64,000 nucleotides of DNA, taken from the NCBI RefSeq assembly GCF_003217495.1, contig NZ_QJSW01000022.1:20764-84763 (forward strand), given 5' to 3'. The position numbers and the translations under genes were made by a program. Under the pieces are notes generated by a model. That model saw nothing but the letters and a program-made list of their open reading frames with translations, was not told the DNA's origin and did not search any database. Of this stretch, positions 44,567 through 53,793 are shown one piece after another; the first letter of the stretch is position 1; each line of letters starts with the position of its first letter. Origin of the DNA: Paenibacillus barcinonensis (GTDB lineage: Bacteria; Bacillota; Bacilli; Paenibacillales; Paenibacillaceae).

Positions 44567-45430
44567 TTATTGATGCATAAATGCCGGATTTCGTTCAAGC
44601 AGTCCTTGGCCGAATGTGTCTCTGAACGGAGAATCCTGCATATGAATATACCCGATATAACAGCCGCATTTTTTCATACCGCAAGGCCGTTCTGCTGACA
44701 GAGCCTGCAAGCCATCACGATAGAGATGACCAATGATGCGGCGATCCTTGTAACATCTTTTTACATGCCCCGAGCCCTGAACATAAAAAACATCCTCCCC
44801 TGCGGCGCATCGTTTACCTAAACTATCATAGTCCTGCAAATTCCCTTCAAACAGCGGGTCGATTCCACGCAGAAACTGAACCTCGTCCGAGGTATAATAT
44901 TTGGGCCGATCCTTAAACGCATTGATCCACATGTAGACATCATGAGGCAACGCCTTCCTCATCGCTTCGATGGCTGGAAACGCACTACGCAGCCCTACCG
45001 TACCTACACTAAAAGAAAGTCCCATCTCTCGTAAAGTCATGCATTGCTTGACAAAAGAACTCTCCTTCGTCTCTCTGGGATGATACGTTGCCCAAAAAGC
45101 CGCTTTATCAGCATCTAGCTCACGTGCCCAATCCAGCTTGACCGACAGATTGGTTTGGATGGCTACCTTCTGCACATGGGGCATATGGGATAATTCAACC
45201 ATCGCTTCCCGATACCATCGACGGACAAGGGCCTCTCCGTATGGATTAAAAAAGATCGAGAAACGATGCCCATGTCGCTCCTGTTCTCTCACCCATTTTA
45301 CAAACTGCCGGAGCTGCTGCTGATCTGTAGTTAACGTTTCTTTGGAATCCACCGTTTTGCTGAAAGGGCAATAGGGACAATCATAGTTACAGGAAGACAG
45401 CTTCCCCCGATAATACAACGTCGCTCTCAT
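44567..45430 (-). CDS. STM4011-family radical SAM protein
   Basis: 287 residues. Cluster motif C-x3-C-x2-C in SSCNYDCPYCPFSK near the N-terminus marks a [4Fe-4S] radical SAM enzyme. A cysteine-rich C-terminal region (RCAAGE, RCYKD, CGMKKCGCYIG) could hold an auxiliary cluster. ATG 45430 overlaps the upstream radical SAM stop by 4 bp (ATGA). Last gene of a five-gene operon. Reaction unknown. Family name is from memory of the STM4011 families, not a search. Confidence 0.85.
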   Translation of the reverse strand: MRATLYYRGKLSSCNYDCPYCPFSKTVDSKETLTTDQQQLRQFVKWVREQERHGHRFSIFFNPYGEALVRRWYREAMVELSHMPHVQKVAIQTNLSVKLDWARELDADKAAFWATYHPRETKESSFVKQCMTLREMGLSFSVGTVGLRSAFPAIEAMRKALPHDVYMWINAFKDRPKYYTSDEVQFLRGIDPLFEGNLQDYDSLGKRCAAGEDVFYVQGSGHVKRCYKDRRIIGHLYRDGLQALSAERPCGMKKCGCYIGYIHMQDSPFRDTFGQGLLERNPAFMHQ

Positions 45431-46812
45431 GAGAAAACAAATCCTTCCATCTGCTCCCGAACGTCCGCAGAAATCAGCCAATCTCCAATGGCATCGGAGT
45501 AACCCAGTCCGTCCTCTGTCAAACGCAGCACTTGCTCACCTGCATCCCGCTCGAAGCATGCCATATCCTCTTCCAGCAGTTCCATCAACCATGGGTAGTC
45601 AGACATGACATCTGTCCCGAAGCGCTCCTGGTAAGCAGTAAGCATCAGTCCCTCCCGATGGAGCAGTGCTTTTAAAATAAAACGGCGTCTCTGCTCTTCG
45701 CGGGTTAACACAATGCCATAATCCGCTATATCATAGCGCTTCGAGCTAACATAATCGGCAATAATGCTCTGTGTCGCTTTGTAGGTTACGCCATACTTGG
45801 AAGCATAGTGCACCTCGCTTGTATAGGAGCGTGCGCCACATCCAAGGCCAACCATCCCCTCTTCCTGACAGCTGTAGGGCAGCAATGCTTTGGCAGAGGA
45901 TTGCGGTTTGGCAAATCGCCGCATGGAATGCTGCGTATAGCCTTTGCTTTTTAGCAGCTCACGTGCAGCCTTATACAGCTCCATGCGAATATCGGGTCCC
46001 TGACGCTGAATATCTTCCGGCTTCACAATGGTATTTTCTCTTGTATACAAGGGATAAATAAATACTTCCCCCGGCTCGTAAGCCAACACTCGTTCAAGTG
46101 AATACGTCCACGACTCCACCGTTTGACCAGGCAGCCCATAGATCAGATCCAGATTCAATAGTGGAAAGTCATGACGCACCAGCTTCTCCAGCGCCCGCTC
46201 AACCTCCTGCGGTTTTTGCGGACGATAGATCGCGGATGCCTCCGCTTCGATGAAGCTCTGAATGCCCATGCTGACTCGATCCACTCGCCGCTCCTTCAGA
46301 ATACTTAACTTGCTATCTGTTACCGTGTCTGGTGATGTCTCCACCGAGATCGAGGCCTGCTCCGGGTTAAGGCCCATAGTATGTTCTGCAATGTCAAACA
46401 GACGGCTCAGTTGTGCCTCATTCAGTAGGGTTGGTGTTCCCCCACCAATGGCAAATCTCGAATATGGCCTGCGCGATGTAATGGGTGCCCATTGCTTTGC
46501 TTGACGTTCAAGTGCATGCACATATTGCTCATGACTGTCCTGCCGCTTGTCCGGCAAAGTGAACAGGTTGCAGAATCCGCAGCGGGCAGCGCAAAAGGGA
46601 ATATGCATGTACAAAAAATAAGTTTCGGTCTCTTCCTTGTCCCACAACGACTGTAGTGGAATGGGGGGCTTTAGCTCCCGATATGCCGTCTTGTGCGGAT
46701 AGGAGTACAGATAGGAACGATAAGGGAATGTCAGCACGTCACGCAGACTTGATGCCGGATCATTACCAGACGTTGCAGTTCTTGTTGTCATTCGCTCGGA
46801 ATAATCATTCAC
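45427..46812 (-). CDS. STM4012-family radical SAM protein (HemN/HemW-like)
   Basis: 461 residues. HemN-type cluster motif HIPFCAARCGFCNLFT near residue 71, GGGTPTLL and a typical SIS/E strand (SISVETSPDTVT), plus a HemN-like C-terminal domain. Not a heme gene by context: it sits in the STM401x operon and pairs with a second radical SAM. GTG 46812 follows AAGGAGG by seven bases. Substrate unknown. Confidence 0.86.
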   Translation of the reverse strand: MNDYSERMTTRTATSGNDPASSLRDVLTFPYRSYLYSYPHKTAYRELKPPIPLQSLWDKEETETYFLYMHIPFCAARCGFCNLFTLPDKRQDSHEQYVHALERQAKQWAPITSRRPYSRFAIGGGTPTLLNEAQLSRLFDIAEHTMGLNPEQASISVETSPDTVTDSKLSILKERRVDRVSMGIQSFIEAEASAIYRPQKPQEVERALEKLVRHDFPLLNLDLIYGLPGQTVESWTYSLERVLAYEPGEVFIYPLYTRENTIVKPEDIQRQGPDIRMELYKAARELLKSKGYTQHSMRRFAKPQSSAKALLPYSCQEEGMVGLGCGARSYTSEVHYASKYGVTYKATQSIIADYVSSKRYDIADYGIVLTREEQRRRFILKALLHREGLMLTAYQERFGTDVMSDYPWLMELLEEDMACFERDAGEQVLRLTEDGLGYSDAIGDWLISADVREQMEGFVFS

Positions 46813-46824
46813 CCTGCTTCCTCC

Positions 46825-47610
46825 TTATAAAATAAATTCACGGTACGGCACGGTCCAGACGACATCATGTGCAAGTCGATGTCCGTGGTACCCATCTTCT
46901 CCATAAGCTGTACCATGATCCGAAAAAACCAGACAGAAGGTTGGACGCTCACGCGCTCTCATCGCTGAAAACAAGGGTCCCAATGCCTTGTCCACATATC
47001 GCAGAGCTGCGCGCTGAGTCTCCACCGAGTCCTCTCTAGCTCCTTCAACAAAATAATGATTAGGTCCGTGAATAGCTGATACATTCATAAACAGAAACAG
47101 CTTTTCGTCGGGTGCAGTCTGACCAAGCAGTTTTAATGCATGGTTCACCTGATTTTCTGTGGACCTCGGATGGGTTACACCAAAATTCATTCGCCAGTAA
47201 CTTTGCTGGAAATAACCAGGCAGCACCTTGGCAAGAGGATTTTTTTTCGTGAAAAAAATAACCCCGCCAATACAGATCGTACGGTACCCCTCAGCCGCAA
47301 AGCCGGACACGATATCCGGTGTATCAAACAGCCACGTATGAGGGTGAGTTTTCATTCCCGTGTTCCGTGAATGGAACAGCCGGATATGTGATGCCTTGTC
47401 TGTATTGGCCGGTGTAGGCATAAAGCCGCCAAAAAAAGCATGATGTGCAGCATAGGTAAAGCTTCCAGGGGTATGCCTTTTCTCCCAGGTACCTGAACCA
47501 CACAGATTAGGGCAATGCTGCTCCTCCAGCTTGGCGACGTCATAACGAAGTGTATCTAGTGTAATCATCAATATATCGTGGGAGCCCACAATGGTGTTCA
47601 TATCAGGCAT
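46825..47610 (-). CDS. STM4013-family hydrolase, alkaline-phosphatase superfamily
   Basis: 261 residues. Metal-ligand Asp in DILMITLDTLRYDV, distal metal motif SDHGTAYGEDGYHGH, and a likely nucleophile in the TPGSFTYAAH segment, matching the sulfatase / phosphodiesterase fold. No sulfatase CxPxR motif, so formylglycine activation is unlikely. No signal peptide: it acts inside the cell. ATG overlaps the ATP-grasp gene by 8 bp, indicating translational coupling. Confidence 0.84.
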   Translation of the reverse strand: MPDMNTIVGSHDILMITLDTLRYDVAKLEEQHCPNLCGSGTWEKRHTPGSFTYAAHHAFFGGFMPTPANTDKASHIRLFHSRNTGMKTHPHTWLFDTPDIVSGFAAEGYRTICIGGVIFFTKKNPLAKVLPGYFQQSYWRMNFGVTHPRSTENQVNHALKLLGQTAPDEKLFLFMNVSAIHGPNHYFVEGAREDSVETQRAALRYVDKALGPLFSAMRARERPTFCLVFSDHGTAYGEDGYHGHRLAHDVVWTVPYREFIL

Positions 47611-48892
47611 GTGTTACAGGCTCCTTTCGTAAGAGCATCATTTGCCATTCATACGTGTTCAAGCCGTGATGCTGAACCCTGTATAACAAATCTCCGAACG
47701 GATTCACATCCAGCACATAGGCTCGGGGATTCATCCCCCCCGTAAGCATCACGTCGATGCCAGCCGACCATGACTCAGGAAAAGTCATCATCGTCTGCTG
47801 TGCTGCCTGCTGGATCATCGACATATGCTGCTCACTCACACCCGCCTCGGCTGGCAGCATCCGTTCGTTACGTAAATGCAAGTTCGTTATCGGTGTACGG
47901 CTCAGACGCATGATTGCATGCCCCGCCTGCCCAGCAGCAACGAGTTGCCGAATATCATAAACGTGTTGACCCAGCGTTGCTTTGGGCATCCAGCGTTCGA
48001 TCTGAGCCCCTTCAGCACAGAGCCAGTCCATGAGAATCCCGATTTCGTCAGGGCTGGTATACTTCCGAAGCTTCCCCTCATTGTAGAAAATGTTCTTTCC
48101 CCGAACAGCCTCCATGCCGACCGTAGTTGTTGCGATCTCCGCACCCGTCCGCGGATTCATCTGGTAAGCAACCACCCCGGAAGCACCCGAGCCACAGGCA
48201 AGCTTGACAAAGACCCGATGCATCCGCGAGTCTTCCATCGCCGCACGTAACGTTTCCCGGCATGTGACAGGCTGTGAGGACGATAATAATGGCGGCACTG
48301 AAATCCCATGGCGTGCCAAATGGCGCTGACAGGCTCTTTTGTCAAACATCAGGCCAATATCCTCCGGCTCATTCCAGAAGCGCACATCCGGCCACACTTC
48401 CCGCGCCTCCACCCTGATCCGTTCAAGGCAAGCCTTCCAGCCGCGAAACCATTGAGCAGGGGCATAAATTCTTCCCCACTGCTGCTTCAATGTGAGACAG
48501 GCTTCGGCGGACAACATCTCCTGGCCAATCATTGGTGGAGATGAGGACAACACATTGGTCACGACGGACTCTATTCCTGCTAGCTCGAGTCCTGTAGCAC
48601 CCGATATTTGATTGCTGCACATCTCATTCTCTGTTGCGCCAAGATGTAACAGCCCCCGCTCCACATGCCAGTCTTCGCCCGGAGCATCCAGCCGAATCAA
48701 TGGAGCAGAAGAGAGGAGACTGGACTTCACAAGCTCGGCCAGCGTTCCTCCCTGTCTCCAGGTCCGAAGCAACTTTTCATACGACAACACCACTGCCGGG
48801 CACATGCCCATTCGTTCCCTGGCCTCCTGCAATCCTGAGGTCCGCCGATTGTCGGGATTGCCGATCAATAACAAAGGCTGTTCATCCGGCAT
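47603..48892 (-). CDS. STM4014-family protein, ATP-grasp fold
   Basis: 429 residues. The second half has ATP-grasp features: VFVKLACGSGASGVVAY (ATP lysine and glycine-rich loop), VYDIRQLVAAGQAGHAIMR, and the metal-binding end strand YVLDVNPFGDLLY. Such enzymes join a carboxylate to an amine or thiol through an acylphosphate. The N-terminal half resembles no family I recognise. It starts 4 bp... directly after the leucine-rich-repeat gene, with only a weak CGGA site. Confidence 0.82.
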   Translation of the reverse strand: MPDEQPLLLIGNPDNRRTSGLQEARERMGMCPAVVLSYEKLLRTWRQGGTLAELVKSSLLSSAPLIRLDAPGEDWHVERGLLHLGATENEMCSNQISGATGLELAGIESVVTNVLSSSPPMIGQEMLSAEACLTLKQQWGRIYAPAQWFRGWKACLERIRVEAREVWPDVRFWNEPEDIGLMFDKRACQRHLARHGISVPPLLSSSQPVTCRETLRAAMEDSRMHRVFVKLACGSGASGVVAYQMNPRTGAEIATTTVGMEAVRGKNIFYNEGKLRKYTSPDEIGILMDWLCAEGAQIERWMPKATLGQHVYDIRQLVAAGQAGHAIMRLSRTPITNLHLRNERMLPAEAGVSEQHMSMIQQAAQQTMMTFPESWSAGIDVMLTGGMNPRAYVLDVNPFGDLLYRVQHHGLNTYEWQMMLLRKEPVTHA

Positions 48893-48895
48893 GAA

Positions 48896-49738
48896 TTATT
48901 CCGTCAGCATCGGGAAGCGCCAGTCTTCCTCGTCACTTTCCTGCTGGTCACTGACATCCACCGTGATGCCCGATTGTTCCCAACGAGCCACCATCTCGTC
49001 TGACATATAATGATAGCTCAGATTGAGATGTTTAAGCTGTTTGATCTTGTCACTTGCCAGCAGTGCTTCCGCACCCTCATCGGATAAGGTTCCCTCGGAG
49101 AGATCAAGCACCTGAAGCTGGTCGAGAATCGGAGCGTTCGCCGCCGCTTTGGCGATCTCGTCCTGAATCTCACTGTTCTTCAGACCCAGATACTCGAGCT
49201 TAGGGAAACGTCCCTGCTCAAGTAATGGCAACACATCGTTGATCGAAGCATCGAAGCCGTAATCCTCCACCCCCAAATACAGTTCAAGCTTGCGCAGCCC
49301 AGGCAGCTCGGCTGCAGCAATGGAGCTTAATACGGCCTTCGGAAGTCCTCCGCAGATGATAATTAACTCTTCAAGCTTGCCATGCTGAAGGGGCTCCAGC
49401 TCCAAGCCGCTACTGCCCTTGATCACAAAGGAGGTCAGATTCGGGAAGGCTTGTACCAAGGGTGAGAGATTGGTCTGTACAATCCAGGATACCTCACACT
49501 CCTCGGATTCCATATCTCCGATGAACAGCTGCTTCAAAGCCGGGAAGCTCGGAGCAAGCTCAATCAGCGTATCCTTGAAATCCTGCGGTGAATTTTCATA
49601 GGCTTGTCCCCAATCTCCAATGATCAGACTTTCCAGCGATGCTGCTTCCGGTTTCGAGGCCAATTCACGGATCAACGTTTCCATCCGCATGCCTTCTTCG
49701 TAATCATCATAAGACACCACCAGCTTGACTTCCTGCAT
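48896..49738 (-). CDS. STM4015-family leucine-rich repeat protein
   Basis: 280 residues with several ~25-residue leucine-rich repeats in the C-terminal two thirds (for example LQVLDLSEGTLSDEGAEAL and LKHLNLSYHYMSDEM), of the ribonuclease-inhibitor-like type. Acidic, no signal peptide. Likely a binding scaffold for the operon's substrate or enzymes. First gene of the operon, ATG seven bases after GGGAGGG. Confidence 0.83.
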   Translation of the reverse strand: MQEVKLVVSYDDYEEGMRMETLIRELASKPEAASLESLIIGDWGQAYENSPQDFKDTLIELAPSFPALKQLFIGDMESEECEVSWIVQTNLSPLVQAFPNLTSFVIKGSSGLELEPLQHGKLEELIIICGGLPKAVLSSIAAAELPGLRKLELYLGVEDYGFDASINDVLPLLEQGRFPKLEYLGLKNSEIQDEIAKAAANAPILDQLQVLDLSEGTLSDEGAEALLASDKIKQLKHLNLSYHYMSDEMVARWEQSGITVDVSDQQESDEEDWRFPMLTE

Positions 49739-50148
49739 GTCAAATCCCTCCCGTTTATGGTTCCATAATCATTTGCTATTTTGAATGTTAACCCATACCC
49801 GGCCTGACTTGCAACTTCTTCCAACCCCAGTCCCAGTGCGCTTCTCAATCATGCAAAACACCTTATTCTCCGCATAGGAAAAAGAACATATGTTCCCGTT
49901 ATTTCATTGCCTGAGTCCGTCCTTTCAGTTAGGTATATTGAAGCATGACGTATTACATATAACGTACAACAGGCAAGAGCAAGTTTCAGAAGGCACAAAA
50001 AAGACGCCAACAGAATCATGGCTTATTCCACAGGAATAAACACAATAATTCCATTAACGCCTTGTGCTTCAGCTTGTAGGCTTGCTCTGTTCAAAGGACA
50101 AGATCAGGGTCAAGTTGTACTAGGAAGCATGCCTGCATTTGTTTGGAC
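49739..50148. promoter_or_regulatory. Upstream region of the STM401x operon
   Basis: Minus strand offers TTAACA, 17 bp, TTATGG as a weak promoter. Its -10 overlaps a 14-nt perfect palindrome TTATGGTTCCATAA (49756-49769), an operator-like position 18-31 bp before the start codon. A small hairpin TATTCC-ACA-GGAATA lies near 50032. No gene or clear rdgB terminator was seen. Confidence 0.4.
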
Positions 50149-50772
50149 TTATGCTTCCAGACGGGATACCAGAGCTCGCAACGCATGGCCCCGATGACTA
50201 ATCGCCTGTTTTTGCTCCAGCGTAAGCTCGGCCATTGTCATCTCATATTCCGGCACATAGAAGAGTGGATCATAACCGAAGCCACCTTCACCTGCTGCGT
50301 CAGCCGTAATCCAGCCTTCAGCCGCACCTTCCGCCTCCACCTTGTCGCCGCTTGCCGGATCGTACAGCACAAGCGCACATACAAAGCGTGCTGTACTCAG
50401 CAGCGGCGGCTGAGTATCCTCGCCTGCCTTCAGCGTGGCAAGAGCATCCAGCAGCTTGGCATTGTTCTGTGCATCGGCTGCACCCTCACCCGCATAACGT
50501 GCCGAATAAACCCCCGGCTCCCCGTTCAACAGATCAACGCATAGCCCTGAATCATCTGCCAGAACAGGCAACCCGAGCGCGTCACCAACCGCTTTGGCTT
50601 TTTTCCACGCGTTCTCGGCAAACGTCACACCGTCTTCCACAACATCCGGCAGCTCCGGATAGTCGAACATGCTTTTGACCTCTTTTCCCAGAGGCGCAAA
50701 GGCATGTGCAAATTCTCGCACCTTCCCTGCATTTCGAGTGGCAACAACGATTACCGGGCTATCCAGATTCAT
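50149..50772 (-). CDS. rdgB: XTP/dITP diphosphatase (RdgB/HAM1)
   Basis: Hydrolyses ITP, dITP and XTP, keeping deaminated purines out of nucleic acids. N-terminal VVATRNAGKVREF, ADDSGLCVDLLNGEPGVYSARYAG and the C-terminal FGYDPLF / SHRGHALRAL motifs are present; 207 residues. ATG 50772 lies directly after the rph stop with GAGAGG six bases upstream; the frame extends further into rph but needlessly. Confidence 0.96.
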   Translation of the reverse strand: MNLDSPVIVVATRNAGKVREFAHAFAPLGKEVKSMFDYPELPDVVEDGVTFAENAWKKAKAVGDALGLPVLADDSGLCVDLLNGEPGVYSARYAGEGAADAQNNAKLLDALATLKAGEDTQPPLLSTARFVCALVLYDPASGDKVEAEGAAEGWITADAAGEGGFGYDPLFYVPEYEMTMAELTLEQKQAISHRGHALRALVSRLEA

Positions 50773-50773
50773 C

Positions 50774-51529
50774 TTATGCCTCTCCCAATCCACGGGAGCC
50801 AATCTTGAGCGCAATCGGTCCAAGCACTTCCTTTTGACGCTCGATCATTTCCAATATCCCCTGCTCACCAAGCTCCAGCATGGCATTCAGTTCACGGCGG
50901 TCAAATGGCGCTTCCTCTCCTGTACCCTGAAGCTCCACGTATTTACCGCTCCCCGTCATCACCAGGTTCATGTCCACCTTGGCTTTTGAGTCCTCGTCAT
51001 AGTTCAGGTCCAGCACCGGCTGTTCGCCCACAACACCTACACTTACGGAAGCCAGAAAATCCGTAATCGGAAACACCTGCAGCTTGTGCTGCTGCGCGAT
51101 TTTGTTCACCGCCAGTGCAAGAGCTACGAATGAACCGGTAATGGACGTGGTGCGCGTGCCTCCATCTGCTTGGATTACATCACAGTCCAGCGTAATGGTA
51201 CGCTCCCCAAGCGCCTGCAAATTCACTACAGAGCGCAAAGCGCGACCAATCAGACGCTGAATTTCCATCGTACGTCCTGTTAATTTACCCCGATTGGCTT
51301 CACGCTGGTTCCGGGTATGTGTGGCACGAGGTAGCATGGAATATTCTGCCGTTACCCAGCCTTTGCCTTGACCTTTCATGAAGGGAGGAACTCTCTCCTC
51401 CACTGTTGCTGTGCAGATTACCTTTGTATCACCGACTTCAATCAATACAGAGCCCTCGGCGTATTTATTTGTGTTAATTGTTAAATTCATCGGGCGCAGC
51501 TGTTCGCTAGTTCGTCCGTTAGATCTCAT
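50774..51529 (-). CDS. rph: Ribonuclease PH
   Basis: Phosphorolytic 3'-exoribonuclease trimming tRNA 3' ends. Starts MRSNGRTSEQLRP; VTAEYSMLPRATHTRN and the phosphate-site GGTRTTSITGSFVAL motifs are intact. 251 residues. AGGAGG precedes ATG. In the conserved Firmicute cluster gerM-rph-rdgB. Confidence 0.97.
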   Translation of the reverse strand: MRSNGRTSEQLRPMNLTINTNKYAEGSVLIEVGDTKVICTATVEERVPPFMKGQGKGWVTAEYSMLPRATHTRNQREANRGKLTGRTMEIQRLIGRALRSVVNLQALGERTITLDCDVIQADGGTRTTSITGSFVALALAVNKIAQQHKLQVFPITDFLASVSVGVVGEQPVLDLNYDEDSKAKVDMNLVMTGSGKYVELQGTGEEAPFDRRELNAMLELGEQGILEMIERQKEVLGPIALKIGSRGLGEA

Positions 51530-51647
51530 ATTTTCTGCCTCCTACGACTTAAGCATCCTGTAATGTTGAACTTGTTCTCTCTAACAACAATCCTTTATAT
51601 TTTACCAAAGAGTTCGTTTAAAAGCACCCTTGAGCCGCGCATATCTG

Positions 51648-52706
51648 TTAAATCGGGATTTCGTTAATATATTCCGGCTTCGACACAGGTGCGCTGTAGT
51701 CCTGGTTATCATCGCCCTTGACTGTTTTCTGTCCATTCCATTCAATCTGCACCTTGGCATCCTTGCTGGCTGTATTCTCAGTGGTTGTCAGGACAACGGA
51801 CTGCAGCAATTCACTTGGCACCATATCACCTTCGGTGAACATATCGTCCTTGAGCGCAACGGTCACCGTCCCATCCTCAGACGTTTTCACCGATTGCAGC
51901 TCTGTGCCGCCTGTCATCACTTCCTCCAGCTCCCCACCCTTGGCTGGTCCTTTGATCAGCTCGTTCAGAGCCGCCTGAACGCGGTCGCCACCTGGCGTTA
52001 CAAGACGTGTAACAGGAACATAATATTGCACACCAGCAGGGGAAGCAGCTGAAAAATAAACCGTTACCGGACTACTGTTCGTTGTAAAGGAGTCACCCAG
52101 GTCCAGATTGATGCCGACCGCACGATTCAGCGGCTCTGGCAACGGTGTACTGTTCACCGGCATCTGGCTCAGCTTTTTGCCATCGACCCAGATTTGCACA
52201 TTTTTCACATCCGGCGTGCCGGTCAGCGTCCATGTGATGGCTTCCAGCATTTTACGTTCATCTTTGGCGTCATATTTGGCAAAGTTACCCGAGAACTCCA
52301 CAACAGCAAGTTTGTCTTCCGCATGGAGTGTTACATTCTGTACCACCGTACCTTGTGGCAGTACACCCTTGAAGCCTTCAGGCAGCATTCCTGCATATGC
52401 TCCGCCCGTAACCAGGGTATCCAGTGCGGTCTTCGGACTGCTTACATCTGTTCCGGACGGAAGTGTTAAGGATACAGGCGCAAGCAGTCCCTGCTGATCC
52501 TGCAAATATACCGTCGTCAGCGGAAGCGTAGCGAGCTTTCCATTGCCTTCCGCAGCCTGAATCATGGCAGCTTCCTGAATACGCGGCGGCGGATCAATGG
52601 CTTCTGAAGATTGGGCACCAAACATACCGCAGCCACTCAACACTACAGGAATACTCAGCAAAGCTGCTGCTGCTGATGCCTTACGCAAAGATGGGATCTT
52701 TCTCAT
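51648..52706 (-). CDS. gerM: Germination/sporulation lipoprotein GerM
   Basis: 352 residues. Signal peptide with lipobox LSGC (Cys at about 26), then two GerMN domains (about 75-190 and 215-335). In B. subtilis GerM is a mother-cell lipoprotein that stabilises the SpoIIIA-SpoIIQ channel between forespore and mother cell. ATG 52706 is taken because the lipoprotein signal fits and GAGGGGGA precedes it. Confidence 0.92.
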   Translation of the reverse strand: MRKIPSLRKASAAAALLSIPVVLSGCGMFGAQSSEAIDPPPRIQEAAMIQAAEGNGKLATLPLTTVYLQDQQGLLAPVSLTLPSGTDVSSPKTALDTLVTGGAYAGMLPEGFKGVLPQGTVVQNVTLHAEDKLAVVEFSGNFAKYDAKDERKMLEAITWTLTGTPDVKNVQIWVDGKKLSQMPVNSTPLPEPLNRAVGINLDLGDSFTTNSSPVTVYFSAASPAGVQYYVPVTRLVTPGGDRVQAALNELIKGPAKGGELEEVMTGGTELQSVKTSEDGTVTVALKDDMFTEGDMVPSELLQSVVLTTTENTASKDAKVQIEWNGQKTVKGDDNQDYSAPVSKPEYINEIPI

Positions 52707-52882
52707 GATCACGTTCCCCCTCATCATTTTTACAGTTTGTACTACCATGTATACGAGCCTTTGCTCAAAAAATAACTACTTTTTATACAAGCTCCTGCTG
52801 GACCTGACGATCTGCATATGATACAAACATAAAAGCAACGCAATCTGGTTAATGACGTATGTAGGTAATAAACGTATTTCTA

Positions 52883-53005
52883 TATAAATTGAACGATTTT
52901 TTTACACGTTAACGGAGAGGACAGAAAAAACCTGGGGATAACAGCGATTGGAAGGTTATTCTGTCATCGGAGTGTTCCCGTGTAAACCTCTTCGTTCAAT
53001 TTATA
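52883..53005. repeat. 123-bp MITE-like element with 14-bp terminal inverted repeats
   Basis: Perfect ends TATAAATTGAACGA (52883-52896) and its reverse complement (52992-53005), inner TTTACACG / CGTGTAAA arms, and GACAGAA / TTCTGTC arms nearer the centre, so nearly the whole element folds back. No coding capacity, no obvious target duplication. The 59-nt stretch 52928-52986 is related to 60522-60581. Confidence 0.75.
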
Positions 53006-53029
53006 TTAACATCAGAGGAGGACTCGCCC

Positions 53030-53596
53030 ATGGAACATCCGGAGCAGGAAAACATCCCTTACAGTCTGAATAGCCGCAAAGTTGCAGAAGCCACAAGGGA
53101 ATGGCTACACAAGCGGGGCGTCACGATCCTTGAGATCGCAGAACTGGTTATGCTGCTACAGAAAAAGTATTATCCTGGACTGACAATGGAAGAATGTATC
53201 GAAAATGTGGAGATGGTCCTGAAGAAACGCGAGGTACAGAACGCTGTCCTGACAGGTATTCAGCTTGATCTGCTGGCTGAGCAGGGACAACTGCTCTCTC
53301 CGCTGCAAGAGATGATTGAGAACGATGAGGGTTTATACGGCGTGGATGAAATTCTGGCCTTTTCAATTGTGAATGTTTACGGCAGCATCGGCTTCACGAA
53401 TTACGGATATGTGGACAAGCTGAAGCCCGGTGTACTGGACCGGTTAAACGACAAAAGCCTTGGACCTGTGCATACATTCCTTGATGACATTGTAGGCGCT
53501 ATCGCATCAGCTGCCAGCAGCAGGATTGCCCACCGCAAGCAGTCCGAGATGGAAGAGGCCATGGGAGAAAAGCCGGTCAGTGATGAACAAATGTAG
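53030..53596 (+). CDS. pgpA: Phosphatidylglycerophosphatase A family protein (YutG-like)
   Basis: 188 residues. VQNAVLTGIQLDLLAE, GVDEILAFSIVNVYGSIGFTNYGY and the DDIVGAIASAASSR block match YutG/PgpA, which dephosphorylates phosphatidylglycerol phosphate. Unlike E. coli PgpA it lacks an evident C-terminal membrane helix, as in Bacillus. ATG after AGAGGAGGA. The MITE-like element ends 24 bp upstream, so it must form part of the 5' leader or promoter. Confidence 0.88.
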   Translation: MEHPEQENIPYSLNSRKVAEATREWLHKRGVTILEIAELVMLLQKKYYPGLTMEECIENVEMVLKKREVQNAVLTGIQLDLLAEQGQLLSPLQEMIENDEGLYGVDEILAFSIVNVYGSIGFTNYGYVDKLKPGVLDRLNDKSLGPVHTFLDDIVGAIASAASSRIAHRKQSEMEEAMGEKPVSDEQM

Positions 53597-53686
53597 CATT
53601 CATAACAATGCTGCGAGTTACATGGATTGATTGGATTTCGCATCCATACATATCAGCGATAATCGAAGTTTACGCCAAAACCATGT

Positions 53687-53713
53687 AAAAAGCGGCCCAT
53701 GCAGGCCGCTTTT
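53687..53713. terminator. Bidirectional terminator, pgpA / ferric reductase operon
   Basis: AAAAGCGGCC CATGCA GGCCGCTTTT, T or A runs on both sides. Confidence 0.85.
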
Positions 53714-53793
53714 CTACTATCATTTTCTTGGACGATGCCATTGAGCATCCTGCCTAATTAACATGCGCCGCTATCCAAGCATGCAGAGCGCAT

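Noticed and set aside
45427..46812. Oxygen-independent coproporphyrinogen oxidase (hemN)
   Set aside because: The fold is HemN-like, but the operon context and STM4012-type length point to a different, unassigned function.
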